A DNA stretch of 64,000 bases from Algibacter miyuki (GCF_030409805.1 NZ_JAUFQP010000007.1:868001-932000), one strand, 5' to 3'; counted from the first letter of the stretch, positions 1-8,763 are shown. Made by a program: numbers and translations. The notes: generated by a model from the letters alone, not told the origin.

Positions 1-1
1 G

Positions 2-334
2 GATGAAACGAACGTAATTAAGTTGCGAAAAGCAAAAGATATTATAATTTCAAGAATGGCAGAGCCTCCAAGTTTACAAGAGTTGGCCGATGAAATTGGA
101 TTGAATATTAAAAAATTAAAAGAAGGTTTTAAACAAATTTATGGCGATTCGGTTTTTAGTTTTTTATTTGACTATAAAATGGAAGTGGCACGAAAATTAT
201 TGGAAGCCGGTAATGATAACGTGAACGAAGTTGGTTTAAAAGTAGGTTACAGTACATCCAGTCATTTTATTTCAGCATTTAAAAAGAAATATGGTACCAC
301 GCCTAAAAAATATGTGATGTCGTTAACATCATAA
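2..334 (+). CDS. AraC-family transcriptional regulator, C-terminal part (cut by window edge)
   Basis: The reading frame is open to the first base of the window, so only the C-terminal ~110 residues are present; a TTG at 23 is not a convincing start. The visible part is the double helix-turn-helix DNA-binding domain of the AraC/XylS family: a first HTH around the LQELADEIG segment and a second around VNEVGLKVGYSTSSHFISAF, followed by the family's usual KKKYGTTPKKY ending. The effector domain lies outside the window, so the ligand is unknown. It reads toward the 54-aa gene, ThuA and haem genes about 50 bp downstream and may regulate them; this is inferred from position only. Confidence 0.9.
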   Translation, partial: DETNVIKLRKAKDIIISRMAEPPSLQELADEIGLNIKKLKEGFKQIYGDSVFSFLFDYKMEVARKLLEAGNDNVNEVGLKVGYSTSSHFISAFKKKYGTTPKKYVMSLTS

Positions 335-360
335 TCAAAGCAAAAACGAAACCTATGATA

Positions 361-368
361 TGTTTTTG
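361..368 (+). promoter_or_regulatory. Possible -7 box for the small gene-ThuA-hemH-hemJ cluster
   Basis: TGTTTTTG matches the Bacteroidota -7 consensus TAnnTTTG at all but one position and lies 18 bp before the ATG at 387. It is the best promoter candidate between the AraC stop and the cluster. No clear -33 element is seen. Confidence 0.35.
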
Positions 369-386
369 TGATAAATTAAAAAATAT

Positions 387-551
387 ATGAAATATTTAAG
401 CCCAGAAATTGAAGCGCTAGCAAAAAATGTAAGTACAAAATCGTTAGCACGACCTACAACGTCTTGTGGGATTTTTCAAGATTGCGATTATACCGAAACA
501 CGACCAAAATTATATCAACAACAACTAACAAATAAACCAAAAACAAAATGA
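387..551 (+). CDS. Small hypothetical protein (54 aa), translationally coupled to the ThuA gene
   Basis: ATG at 387 opens a 54-codon frame that ends at TGA 549-551 and overlaps the next gene's ATG (548) in an ATGA junction, the classic arrangement for translational coupling. The protein is hydrophilic, starts MKYLSPEIEALAKNV and carries two cysteines in a TSCGIFQDCDYTE stretch; there is no signal peptide or membrane segment. I do not recognise the family. Its support is the overlap, the promoter-like box upstream and the protein-like composition. It could still be a chance frame. Confidence 0.45.
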   Translation: MKYLSPEIEALAKNVSTKSLARPTTSCGIFQDCDYTETRPKLYQQQLTNKPKTK

Positions 552-1252
552 AATCAATTTTAATCGTATTAATCGCCTTCTTCTCATTAACAAGTCATGC
601 CGCCGACCGCGTATTGGTGTTTTCAAAAACAGAAGGATTTCGCCATAAATCTATTGAAACCGGAGTAAAAGCAATTCAAGCTTTGGGTTTAGAAAATAAG
701 TTTAAAGTGACGCATAGCGAAGACTCTAAAGTGTTTTTAGATAAGAAATTGAAGCGCTACGATTTAATCATTTTTCTGAATACCACAGGAGATATTTTAA
801 ATTCTGAAGAAGAACAAGCGTTTAAAAAATATATTAATAATGGTGGTAGCTTTTTAGGAGTTCACGCGGCTACCGATACTGAATTTGAATGGGAATGGTA
901 CGGGAAATTAGTTGGTGCTTATTTTATAAATCATCCAAAACAGCAACAAGCATCTATGGTAGTAAATGATAGTAAACATCAAGCTACAAAACATTTACCA
1001 AGCCCATGGAGTCATTATGATGAATGGTATAATTTTAAAGATATTAGCAGCGATATTCATGTGCTTTTAACTTTAGATGAAAGTAGTTATGAAGGTGGTA
1101 AAAACAAAGATTTTCACCCTATAGCTTGGTGCCAAGAATTCGATGGCGGAAAAATGTTTTACACCGGAATGGGACACACCGAAGAATCATATGCAAACCC
1201 AGAATTTAGACAACATTTACTTGGCGGTATTTTATACTGTTTAGACAAGTAA
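548..1252 (+). CDS. ThuA-like domain protein, secreted
   Basis: A 234-aa protein with a clear N-terminal signal peptide (about 18 residues, ending SHAA), so it is exported. The rest fits the ThuA/trehalose-utilisation-like fold (PF06283), a glutamine-amidotransferase-like domain: VLVFSKTEGFRHKSIETG near the start, LGVHAATD in the middle, and FYTGMGHTEESY near the end, all typical of the family. Family members occur in Bacteroidota sugar-catabolic loci, but the reaction is not known. Here it sits 14 bp upstream of ferrochelatase on the same strand, so it may be co-transcribed with haem genes; a functional link is not evident from sequence. Confidence 0.85.
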   Translation: MKSILIVLIAFFSLTSHAADRVLVFSKTEGFRHKSIETGVKAIQALGLENKFKVTHSEDSKVFLDKKLKRYDLIIFLNTTGDILNSEEEQAFKKYINNGGSFLGVHAATDTEFEWEWYGKLVGAYFINHPKQQQASMVVNDSKHQATKHLPSPWSHYDEWYNFKDISSDIHVLLTLDESSYEGGKNKDFHPIAWCQEFDGGKMFYTGMGHTEESYANPEFRQHLLGGILYCLDK

Positions 1253-1266
1253 AATAAAAATATAAC

Positions 1267-2301
1267 ATGAAAAAAGGAATTTTACTCGTCAATTTAGGCT
1301 CTCCCGAGAGTCCATCACCAAAAGACGTAAAAAAATATTTAGGTGAATTTTTAATGGACGAGCGTGTTATTGATATTCCGTTTTTGGCGCGAACGGCGTT
1401 GGTTAAAGGGATTATTTTAAAAACACGTCCCAAAGCATCGGCGGCAGCTTATCAAAAAATTTGGTGGGATGAAGGGTCTCCTCTAATTGTGTTGTCTGAA
1501 AGACTTCAAAAGAAAATTCAAAATGAAGTAGAATACCCTGTGGCACTTGCTATGCGTTATGGTAGTATGACTATTAAAAAAGGTTTGCAAGAATTAGTAG
1601 ATAAAGGCGTTACCGAAGTTTTGTTGTTTCCGTTATATCCACAATTTGCTATGGCAACTACGGAAACGATAACGGTTTTAGCAGAAGAACTACGGAAGGA
1701 ATTTTTTCCAAGTTTGAAAATAGAATCGGTACCAGCGTTTTATAACAAACCCGATTATATAGAAGTACTTTCAAATTCAATTAAAAAACATTTGGAAGGA
1801 AAAAAATACGATCATGTTTTGTTTTCATATCACGGTGTTCCTGAAAGGCATATTCGTAAAAGTGATATCACTAAATCGCATTGTAAAATCGATAAAAGTT
1901 GTTGTAGCACGCCAAGTAAAGCACACGAGTTTTGTTACCGTCATCAATGTATGGAAGTAACGCGATTGGTGGGCGAAAAACTACAATTTACTGAAGGTGA
2001 GTTTTCCACATCATTTCAGTCACGTTTAGGTTTCGATCCATGGTTATTGCCTTATACAGACAGAACTATCGAACGTTTAGGTAAAAATGGAGTGAAAAAC
2101 ATGGCTATTATTACGCCTGCATTTGTGAGCGATTGTCTAGAAACTCTTGAGGAAATAGCAATGGAAGGTCAAGAAATTTTTCATGAAATGGGGGGCGAAA
2201 ATTATACAACCGTACCTTGTTTAAATGATGATGACGAATTTGTTGAGCTGCTTTCTAAGTGGATAAATACTTGGGCTGAAAGCCCGGTGGAAACCAATTA
2301 A
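1267..2301 (+). CDS. hemH: Ferrochelatase
   Basis: Inserts Fe2+ into protoporphyrin IX, the final step of protohaem synthesis. The 344-aa length is normal for the family. Visible hallmarks are the N-terminal GILLVNLGSPESP, the FSYHGVPERHI segment that holds the catalytic His, and the C-terminal ITPAFVSDCLETLEEI signature. A cysteine-rich stretch (CKIDKSCC...CYRHQC) lies after the catalytic loop; comparable cysteines in other ferrochelatases can bind a 2Fe-2S cluster, but whether this one does is not settled here. The next gene, HemJ, makes its substrate and starts 3 bp after the stop, so the last two haem steps are encoded together. Confidence 0.97.
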   Translation: MKKGILLVNLGSPESPSPKDVKKYLGEFLMDERVIDIPFLARTALVKGIILKTRPKASAAAYQKIWWDEGSPLIVLSERLQKKIQNEVEYPVALAMRYGSMTIKKGLQELVDKGVTEVLLFPLYPQFAMATTETITVLAEELRKEFFPSLKIESVPAFYNKPDYIEVLSNSIKKHLEGKKYDHVLFSYHGVPERHIRKSDITKSHCKIDKSCCSTPSKAHEFCYRHQCMEVTRLVGEKLQFTEGEFSTSFQSRLGFDPWLLPYTDRTIERLGKNGVKNMAIITPAFVSDCLETLEEIAMEGQEIFHEMGGENYTTVPCLNDDDEFVELLSKWINTWAESPVETN

Positions 2302-2304
2302 AAC

Positions 2305-2853
2305 ATGGAGTATTACCATTACATCAAATCGTTTCATCTCATTTTTGTAATTACATGGTTTGCAGGATTGTTTTATATCCCGAGGCTTTTTGTATATCAA
2401 ATTGAGGCGTTTTATAAACCATCGCCTGATAAAGAAATTTTAGGGAAACAATTGAAACTTATGGCTAAGCGTTTGTGGTTTATCATCACTTGGCCATCGG
2501 CGATATTAGCGATATTTTTTGCTGTTTGGCTTTTAATTTTACAACCTGAGTGGTTAAAACAACCATGGATGCATGTGAAATTGGTTTTCGTGTTTTTGTT
2601 GATTATTTATCATTTAAAAACGCATCAATATTTTAAGCAATTACAAAATGATGTGGTGAAAAAAACGTCCAGTTTTATGCGTATTTGGAACGAAGGCGCT
2701 ACTTTTATTTTGTTTGCAGTGGTGTTTTTAGTGGTTTTAAAAAGTGCTATCGATTGGGTTTGGGGTGTTATCGGAATTTTTGTTCTAGGAGTTTTACTGA
2801 TGCTAGGTTTCAAAATCTATAAAAATATTAGAAAGAAAAATCCAGATGCTTAA
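2305..2853 (+). CDS. hemJ: Protoporphyrinogen IX oxidase, HemJ type (UPF0093/CopD-like membrane protein)
   Basis: A 182-aa membrane protein with about four transmembrane segments. It carries HemJ-family hallmarks: an N-terminal YIKSFHLIFVITWFAG with a conserved His, the PRLFVY motif, the MHVKLV...YHLKTH loop and RIWNE before the last helices. HemJ oxidises protoporphyrinogen IX to protoporphyrin IX in the inner membrane of bacteria that lack HemG and HemY. It follows ferrochelatase after 3 bp, which strongly supports a haem role over the generic 'CopD' label. A terminator stem begins inside its last codons. Confidence 0.9.
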   Translation: MEYYHYIKSFHLIFVITWFAGLFYIPRLFVYQIEAFYKPSPDKEILGKQLKLMAKRLWFIITWPSAILAIFFAVWLLILQPEWLKQPWMHVKLVFVFLLIIYHLKTHQYFKQLQNDVVKKTSSFMRIWNEGATFILFAVVFLVVLKSAIDWVWGVIGIFVLGVLLMLGFKIYKNIRKKNPDA

Positions 2854-2868
2854 AAACGTCTGGATTTT
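2837..2868 (+). terminator. Rho-independent terminator after hemJ
   Basis: AAAATCCAGA and TCTGGATTTT form a perfect 10-bp stem around a 12-nt loop that contains the hemJ stop codon, followed by a T-rich stretch. The upstream arm is therefore also the end of the hemJ coding sequence. Confidence 0.7.
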
Positions 2869-3089
2869 GGTTTTTATCATTAAATTTAGAGTGTTTTTTA
2901 CTTGTTGATGCCAAAATTTATTTTTTGAATAAGCCTCTGTTTACAGGAGTTATGGTGTTTATTTATTCCTTGTAAAAACATAAAATGAAACTTTAAAAAA
3001 AGTTCTAAAACACCTGTTCTTGAGGTCTGGATTTCTTCCAAATAAAAAATAGAGATATTGAACTTTCAGGATGATTAACGCAAAGGTTT

Positions 3090-3614
3090 TTAGTGATTAC
3101 AAGTAAAAGCTGTGCGTAATATATGAAGTCGTCCAGAATCTTTATGAATAACTACCTGGTAAACGCGATTATAGGTCTTCTCATTAATGGTTTCTAATTT
3201 TTCTCCTATTAATAAACCAGCTAATGCTGCTGTGGTATTGCTGTGTCCTACCACTAAGGCGTCCTCGTTACTTTCTAATAATGACTTTGCGAAATCTTTA
3301 AGTTTAGACGGATTATATATGTTAACTTCTATTTGTTTTGCTATGGAAGTTGGTTGAGCCGTGCTTTTTGTTCGTGTATAATCTGTGCTGTATATGGCAT
3401 CGAGCGGTACGTCTTCAAGAAAGTCGCTTAGACTCTCGGCTCTTTGTACACCACATGGAGAAAGCGAAGGGTTTTTTCGGTTATCAGGTGATAGTTCTTT
3501 TTCTGCATGCCTAACTAAATATATGGTAAATAGTTCATCATTTTCTTGGGCATTTACAACGTGTTGTAATCCTAATATTGCAAAAACGATTATGATGTAA
3601 TTTTTAAAACTCAT
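3090..3614 (-). CDS. Secreted histidine phosphatase family protein (SixA/PhoE-like)
   Basis: The start is set at ATG 3614 because it gives a clean signal peptide (MSFKNYIIIVFAILGLQHVVNAQ); an upstream start at 3668 would add a charged extension in front of it. The mature protein has the histidine-phosphatase signature IYLVRHAEKE, with the phospho-accepting His, and a second catalytic His in VVGHSNTTA. At 174 aa it is a short single-domain member, resembling the SixA/phosphoglycerate-mutase-like group, predicted to act in the periplasm or outside the cell. The substrate is unknown. It stands alone, convergent with hemJ. Confidence 0.85.
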   Translation of the reverse strand: MSFKNYIIIVFAILGLQHVVNAQENDELFTIYLVRHAEKELSPDNRKNPSLSPCGVQRAESLSDFLEDVPLDAIYSTDYTRTKSTAQPTSIAKQIEVNIYNPSKLKDFAKSLLESNEDALVVGHSNTTAALAGLLIGEKLETINEKTYNRVYQVVIHKDSGRLHILRTAFTCNH

Positions 3615-3805
3615 TGTTTTTAGATGTTTGATGGTGGTTGGTGTACGATAATTTCTTATCAGACACAATATATGATTTTTTCAAAAAGGAGGTTTATTGC
3701 TGTCGGTATAATTGTGAAAAATAAAAAGTGAGGGATTTCTTTTTAAGTTGTATATTACATGTTATTAGGGTTTAAGCCTTTTTTTAACATGAATAAATTA
3801 TTAAT

Positions 3806-4279
3806 ATGAACGATACTTTTAAAACCATAGCGAGATTTCAGTATTCTGCCGAAGCACAAATTATAAAGGGGCGTTTGGAAGCCGATGGTATTCAGGTTTT
3901 TTTATTTGATAATCTAACGATAGATACCGATCCTTTTGTGAGTAATGCTATTGGTGGCGTAAAACTGAAAGTGTTATCCTATCAAGCTGAAGAAGCCGAA
4001 CATATTTTAAAATCGATAAATAAATTCTCTTTAGATAACGAAGGTAATGCTATAAAATGCCCGAATTGTAAAAGTGAGAAAATTGAAATGTATTCTACAA
4101 TAAAAGATATTAAGGCGTTTTTTGCCTTTGTATTTGCTTTTGTAACAAATATCCTTACTTCTGCTTTACCAATTTATACCAAGCATAGATATAGGTGCGA
4201 AGCTTGTAAAACGGAATTCGATGTAGAAGAAGTTGCTCCTATTTATGTTGTGCCAGATGTTGGTACTACCATGTCATAA
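3806..4279 (+). CDS. DUF2007 domain protein with split zinc ribbon
   Basis: A 157-aa protein. Residues ~5-72 fit the DUF2007 family (putative signal-transducing fold): FKTIARFQYSAEAQIIKGRLEADGI, then GGVKLKVLSYQAEEAEHIL. The C-terminal half has CPNCKSEK and, about 40 residues later, YRCEACKTEF, which together look like a four-cysteine zinc ribbon. Between the two knuckles is a strongly hydrophobic stretch (AFFAFVFAFVTNILTSALPIY), long enough for a membrane hairpin or a buried helix. The function is not known. Its 3' end overlaps the convergent MocR gene by 37 bp. Confidence 0.85.
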   Translation: MNDTFKTIARFQYSAEAQIIKGRLEADGIQVFLFDNLTIDTDPFVSNAIGGVKLKVLSYQAEEAEHILKSINKFSLDNEGNAIKCPNCKSEKIEMYSTIKDIKAFFAFVFAFVTNILTSALPIYTKHRYRCEACKTEFDVEEVAPIYVVPDVGTTMS

Positions 4280-5751
4280 GCGGTTTTTAAAGTTTTAATA
4301 GCAGTTTCTAATTCTTCTTCGTTGAGCTGTCCAAAACCAAAACGGATAGCGCAAGTATCTTTGTCTTGATAAAGTATTGTTTTTGGAAGAAATAAGTTTA
4401 GTTTTTCTGATGCTTCAGCTAATTTTACTAATGAAATTTTATTATTGAATCGCAACCATATCGCTAAGCCACCCGACGGTTTTTCCCAAGTAACAATATT
4501 TTTAAAATAAGTTGTTAAGTGTTCGCATAAACAATCGCGCCTTTCCTTATAAGTTATAATGTTTTTTTTAAGGAGTCGGTATATTTCACCTTCATGAATT
4601 AATTCGGCAAGTATTTGCTCCTGTATCATGTCGCCTTGCTTGTCTAGTAATTGCAAATAGTTTTTTGCTTCAGAAATTAAACTTTCAGGAGCCACTACAA
4701 AACCCGTTTGAAAACTAGGGAATAGTGATTGTCCCAACTTTCCTAAATAAACGACTACGCCATGGGCGTCCGCACTAGCCATAGGTAACATGGCAGAACC
4801 GTTATACTGAAAATCGTAATCGTAATCATCTTCAATAATGGCAAATTTGTAGGTTTTTGCTAGTTCTAATAATTTCAATCGACGTTCGGCACTAAGTGTT
4901 ACTGTGGTTGGGTAATGTCTATGCGCGCAGATGTATATAAAACGTATGCTACCTTTTATAAAATGGGTTTTTATGTAATCGACGTCTAAACCGTTTTCGT
5001 CTACTGGAATTGTTTTTATATCGGCACCAGCTTGTTGAAAAATCATGTTTGAGGCGTAGTTGCTTAAGTGCCCAACCAAAACCACGTCTTTAGGTTTTAT
5101 TAAAAGCTGAGAAACAATATACAAGCTCATTTCTGTACTTCGCGTGCTTATAAGGTTGTTTGGTTTTATATGAAATCCTCTCGTTGCGTTTAGGTAATTG
5201 CAGAGTTGGGTTTCAAATTTTGAATAGGATACTGCTGAGGTTTGGTTCCATTTTGAAATTAATGATTTCCGTTTCATAGCGGCACTATACCATCTAGAAA
5301 ATTCGTGAACCGGATGCAGCGTTAAATCTGGGTTACCATCGTTTATGCTGTATTTAGCTTTTGTTGTTTGTAAAGTAGAGGCGAGATTAAACGAAGGTTG
5401 AAAAGGAAAACCAGTGGTTTTTGGATATTGATACACTTGGTCTATTTGGTGAGCTGTGGCCTTAATGCTTGCTGTGGTTTGCTCTGGAACCAAAACAAAT
5501 GTGCCTTTATTCGGGATGATTTCCACCCAACCCTGAGAAGCTAACTCATCGTAAACCGCGACAACGGTATTTCTATGAATTTTTAAGGTCTGACTTAAAA
5601 CACGGCTCCCTGGTAATGCAGTGCCTATAGATAAATAGCCACGTTGGATGGCATTTATAAGTTGCTGAGCAATTTGAATATAAACGGGTTGCGCCGTATT
5701 TTTTTCAAAATCTATTAACTGTTTTAGTAAATTGTTAACCGGACTATTCAT
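4243..5751 (-). CDS. MocR-type transcriptional regulator (GntR HTH fused to class I aminotransferase fold)
   Basis: A 502-aa protein with an N-terminal winged HTH of the GntR family (residues ~15-85: PVYIQIAQQLINAIQRGYLSIG..LPGSRVLSQTLKIHRNTV) joined to an aminotransferase-like domain. The PLP lysine is probably K338 in LGKLGQSLFPSFQTGF. Family members (PdxR, GabR, TauR) bind PLP and usually regulate an adjacent, often divergent, gene. Here the divergent neighbour, 71 bp away, is the TonB receptor-bioB operon, making that operon the likely target. The effector cannot be told from sequence. Its 3' end overlaps the DUF2007 gene. Confidence 0.93.
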   Translation of the reverse strand: MNSPVNNLLKQLIDFEKNTAQPVYIQIAQQLINAIQRGYLSIGTALPGSRVLSQTLKIHRNTVVAVYDELASQGWVEIIPNKGTFVLVPEQTTASIKATAHQIDQVYQYPKTTGFPFQPSFNLASTLQTTKAKYSINDGNPDLTLHPVHEFSRWYSAAMKRKSLISKWNQTSAVSYSKFETQLCNYLNATRGFHIKPNNLISTRSTEMSLYIVSQLLIKPKDVVLVGHLSNYASNMIFQQAGADIKTIPVDENGLDVDYIKTHFIKGSIRFIYICAHRHYPTTVTLSAERRLKLLELAKTYKFAIIEDDYDYDFQYNGSAMLPMASADAHGVVVYLGKLGQSLFPSFQTGFVVAPESLISEAKNYLQLLDKQGDMIQEQILAELIHEGEIYRLLKKNIITYKERRDCLCEHLTTYFKNIVTWEKPSGGLAIWLRFNNKISLVKLAEASEKLNLFLPKTILYQDKDTCAIRFGFGQLNEEELETAIKTLKTAYDMVVPTSGTT

Positions 5752-5759
5752 TGTTTTAA

Positions 5760-5799
5760 AACTGGACTACTTAACTCGTCCGGAAAGTTACGAATTTTG
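5760..5799 (+). promoter_or_regulatory. Divergent promoter region between MocR regulator and TonB receptor
   Basis: Within the 71-bp divergent gap are two imperfect direct repeats, AACTGGAC (5760-5767) and AACTCGTC (5773-5780), 13 bp apart, which could be MocR half-sites. A TTTG core (5796-5799) lies 24 bp before the receptor ATG. The repeat match is 6 of 8, so this is only suggestive. Confidence 0.3.
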
Positions 5800-5822
5800 C
5801 ACCGTTATAAACAAAACATTTT

Positions 5823-7643
5823 ATGAAGACTACATTCGCTTTAACTACTTTTATTTTATGTGCATTTATGTCGCATGCGCAAAAAGAACAGCAAAAACAA
5901 GATTTAGATACTATAGTCATAGCGTCGACAAGAATAAACCTTCCGTTTAAGGAAAACTCAAGAACTATAAATATTATTTCTTCGGAAGCTATTAAAAATA
6001 GTGCTGCCAATAATATAGCAGATTTGCTGCAACAAGTGGCTGGTGTTGATATTAGAAGACGAGGAACTTCTGGAAGTCAAGCCGATTTATATATCAGAGG
6101 TGGTAGTTTCGATCAAACCCTTTTACTTATCGATGGTATTAAAATGGACGATGCACAAACAGGGCATCATACCCTGAATGCCGCATTACCTATAGAAGTT
6201 ATTGAGCGTATTGAAATTATTAAGGGGCCTGCTGCACGCGTGTTTGGACAAAATGCTTTTAATGGTGCAATTAATATTGTAACTAAAAATAAAATAGACA
6301 ATACGGTGTCGGTTAAATTAGAAACCGGTTCGTTTGGTCAGTTAAACGGTGGTGTTACTGTGGGCACAGATTTAGAAAATTCATCGCATATTGTGCATGT
6401 GGATAAAATGACTTCAGCTGGTTATCGTCACAATACCGATTATGATAATAGCAACTATTTTCTGAAAAGTGTATTCAATAAGAAGAAAAAAGCTATTGAA
6501 ATGATTGCGACTTTCCAAGAACGTAAGTTTGGTGCAAACGGTTTTTATGCTAGAGAAAGTGCTACAGAGCAATATGAAGAAACACAAAATAGCTTAATAG
6601 GATTTTCTACACAGTTTAAAACAGAAAACCTAACAATTAAGCCACGGGTGTATTGGAAACGTAATCAAGATGAATATGTTTACTTAAGAGATGATCCAAC
6701 TGTTTACAGAAACTTACATATTACTAATAAAATGGGTGCGGAGGTTAATGCGTCTTACGAATCTGTAGTAGGTGTTACTGGTTTTGGTGTCGATATTTCT
6801 AAGGTTTACCTTAAAAGTAATAATCTAGGAGACCGAAATAGATTTATGACCACACTTTTTCTAGAACACAAATTCAAGGTGTTTAATGATAAATTGGATA
6901 TTACGCCTGGTGTTGCGGTGACTTATTTTTCAGATTTCGATTTTTATGCTTTTCCTGGTTTAGATGTTGGCTATAAAATAAGCGACGCGGTGAAAGCTTA
7001 CGCAAATATTGGTTATACATATAGAACACCAACCTATACCGATTTGTTTTATAATGACTCAAGTACAGCTGGAAACCCAGATTTAGAGGTTGAAGAAGCT
7101 TTTGCTCAAGAAATTGGAATTAAATATTTTTCGCCAAGGTTTACAGGTTCAGTTGCGGTTTATAATAGAGATGCGCAAAATTTAATTGATTTTATTCGTC
7201 CAAACACTACGGAAGCCATTTATACAGCAACAAATATTGCAGAGGTTAATACCAAAGGTTTTGAAGTTGATGCGGCTTATAATTTCAAACTAAATAGCTT
7301 TAATCAAACACTAGCAGTGGGGTATAATTTTTTAGAAGATGATATTTTAAATCAGAATAAAGAATTATCGCGTTACTCATTAAATACATTAAAACACCAT
7401 TTTTCAACACGTTTAAGTACACAGTTATTTAAAAATGTAAGTCAGAATATTATTTACAAACATGCAGAGCGTACCACAGGCGATAGTTATAATGTTTGGG
7501 ATGCCTCGTTAATTGTGAATGTAAAACAGTTCGAGTTTACTCTTACGGCAAGTAATATTTTTAATGCCGATTATATTGAAGCTGGTTTTGTGCCTATGCC
7601 ACCGAGTAATGTGTTATTTGGTTTGCGATATAGCTTAAATTAA
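5823..7643 (+). CDS. TonB-dependent outer-membrane receptor (BtuB-like)
   Basis: A 606-aa protein with a signal peptide (ending SHAQ), a TonB-box-like DTIVIAS, a plug domain (residues ~50-160, including GVDIRRRG, DLYIRGGSFDQTLLLIDG and the IEIIKGPA segment) and a C-terminal beta-barrel. It lacks the N-terminal carboxypeptidase-like extension of SusC proteins and is short, like vitamin or siderophore receptors. Its partner bioB starts 25 bp downstream on the same strand, so they are probably co-transcribed, suggesting transport of biotin or a biotin precursor. That substrate is inference; cobalamin, haem or a metal chelate are alternatives. Confidence 0.92.
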   Translation: MKTTFALTTFILCAFMSHAQKEQQKQDLDTIVIASTRINLPFKENSRTINIISSEAIKNSAANNIADLLQQVAGVDIRRRGTSGSQADLYIRGGSFDQTLLLIDGIKMDDAQTGHHTLNAALPIEVIERIEIIKGPAARVFGQNAFNGAINIVTKNKIDNTVSVKLETGSFGQLNGGVTVGTDLENSSHIVHVDKMTSAGYRHNTDYDNSNYFLKSVFNKKKKAIEMIATFQERKFGANGFYARESATEQYEETQNSLIGFSTQFKTENLTIKPRVYWKRNQDEYVYLRDDPTVYRNLHITNKMGAEVNASYESVVGVTGFGVDISKVYLKSNNLGDRNRFMTTLFLEHKFKVFNDKLDITPGVAVTYFSDFDFYAFPGLDVGYKISDAVKAYANIGYTYRTPTYTDLFYNDSSTAGNPDLEVEEAFAQEIGIKYFSPRFTGSVAVYNRDAQNLIDFIRPNTTEAIYTATNIAEVNTKGFEVDAAYNFKLNSFNQTLAVGYNFLEDDILNQNKELSRYSLNTLKHHFSTRLSTQLFKNVSQNIIYKHAERTTGDSYNVWDASLIVNVKQFEFTLTASNIFNADYIEAGFVPMPPSNVLFGLRYSLN

Positions 7644-7668
7644 TTAAATATTTTCTGTAATAGAACTT

Positions 7669-8763
7669 ATGAGTGATACAAAACATAATTGGACTAAGGA
7701 AGATATTCTAGAGATTTATAATAAGCCATTAATGGAGTTGCTTTACGAGGCTGCAACAGTACATCGTGTAAATCATGATCCTAATGTGGTGCAAGTATCA
7801 ACTTTGCTTTCTATTAAAACAGGAGGCTGTAGTGAAGATTGTGGCTATTGTCCACAAGCAGCACGATATCATACCAATGTTAAAGGCAACGATTTAATGT
7901 CTGTGCCACAAGTTAAAGCACAAGCTTTGCGTGCTAAGGCCAGCGGAAGTTCTCGGGTTTGTATGGGAGCGGCATGGCGCAATGTAAAAGATGGTGAAGA
8001 GTTTGATACCGTTTTAGAAATGGTGCGTACCATTAATAAACTCGATATGGAGGTTTGTTGTACTTTAGGTATGATTACTGAAAATCAAGCACAGCGCCTA
8101 GCTGAAGCTGGTTTGTATGCGTATAATCATAATTTAGATGCTTCGGAAGAATATTATAAAGAAGTCATTTCTACGCGTGGTTATCAAGATCGATTGGATA
8201 CTATTGATAATGTGCGCAAAACCAATGTTACTGTTTGTAGCGGTGGTATTATTGGTATGGGCGAAAATATTGAAGATCGGGCAGGTATGCTTGTTGCGCT
8301 TTCCACATTAAATCCGCAACCAGAATCTACTCCAATTAATGCACTTGTTGCTGTTGAAGGCACGCCGCTTGAAGATGAGAAACCGGTTTCTATTTGGGAA
8401 ATGATAAGAATGGTAGCAACCACGAGAATTGTTATGCCAGAAACCCAGGTGCGTTTAAGTGCAGGTAGAACGCAAATGAGTAGAGAAGGACAAGCGATGT
8501 GCTTTTTTGCTGGGGCGAATTCTATTTTTGCTGGCGATAAATTATTAACCACACCAAACCCTGATGTTAATGAAGACCTGAAAATGTTTGAATTATTAGG
8601 CTTGAATCCGCAAAAACCTTTTACCAAAAAAGTGCAACCGCAAACGGTAGAGGCAAACGATTCTGAATTTGAATCTTTGGGAGAAAAACCAAAATGGACA
8701 CGCCCAAAACATAAAATTGAACGAAACGAATTGGCTAAAGAAAAAGGGAAGTTGGTTAAGTAA
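7669..8763 (+). CDS. bioB: Biotin synthase
   Basis: A radical-SAM enzyme that inserts sulfur into dethiobiotin in the last step of biotin synthesis. The 4Fe-4S/SAM motif CSEDCGYC is at C54, C58 and C61; further family motifs are CMGAAWR, the CCTLGMI strand, YNHNLDAS and RLSAGR. The 364-aa length includes a ~40-residue polar C-terminal extension rich in Lys and Glu. No other biotin gene (bioA, D or F) is nearby. It is the second gene after the TonB receptor, which suggests an uptake-plus-synthesis unit. Confidence 0.98.
   Translation: MSDTKHNWTKEDILEIYNKPLMELLYEAATVHRVNHDPNVVQVSTLLSIKTGGCSEDCGYCPQAARYHTNVKGNDLMSVPQVKAQALRAKASGSSRVCMGAAWRNVKDGEEFDTVLEMVRTINKLDMEVCCTLGMITENQAQRLAEAGLYAYNHNLDASEEYYKEVISTRGYQDRLDTIDNVRKTNVTVCSGGIIGMGENIEDRAGMLVALSTLNPQPESTPINALVAVEGTPLEDEKPVSIWEMIRMVATTRIVMPETQVRLSAGRTQMSREGQAMCFFAGANSIFAGDKLLTTPNPDVNEDLKMFELLGLNPQKPFTKKVQPQTVEANDSEFESLGEKPKWTRPKHKIERNELAKEKGKLVK

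Noticed and set aside
5752..5822. Riboswitch upstream of the TonB receptor
   Set aside because: The divergent gap is only 71 bp, too short for a cobalamin or other large riboswitch, and no matching conserved box was seen.
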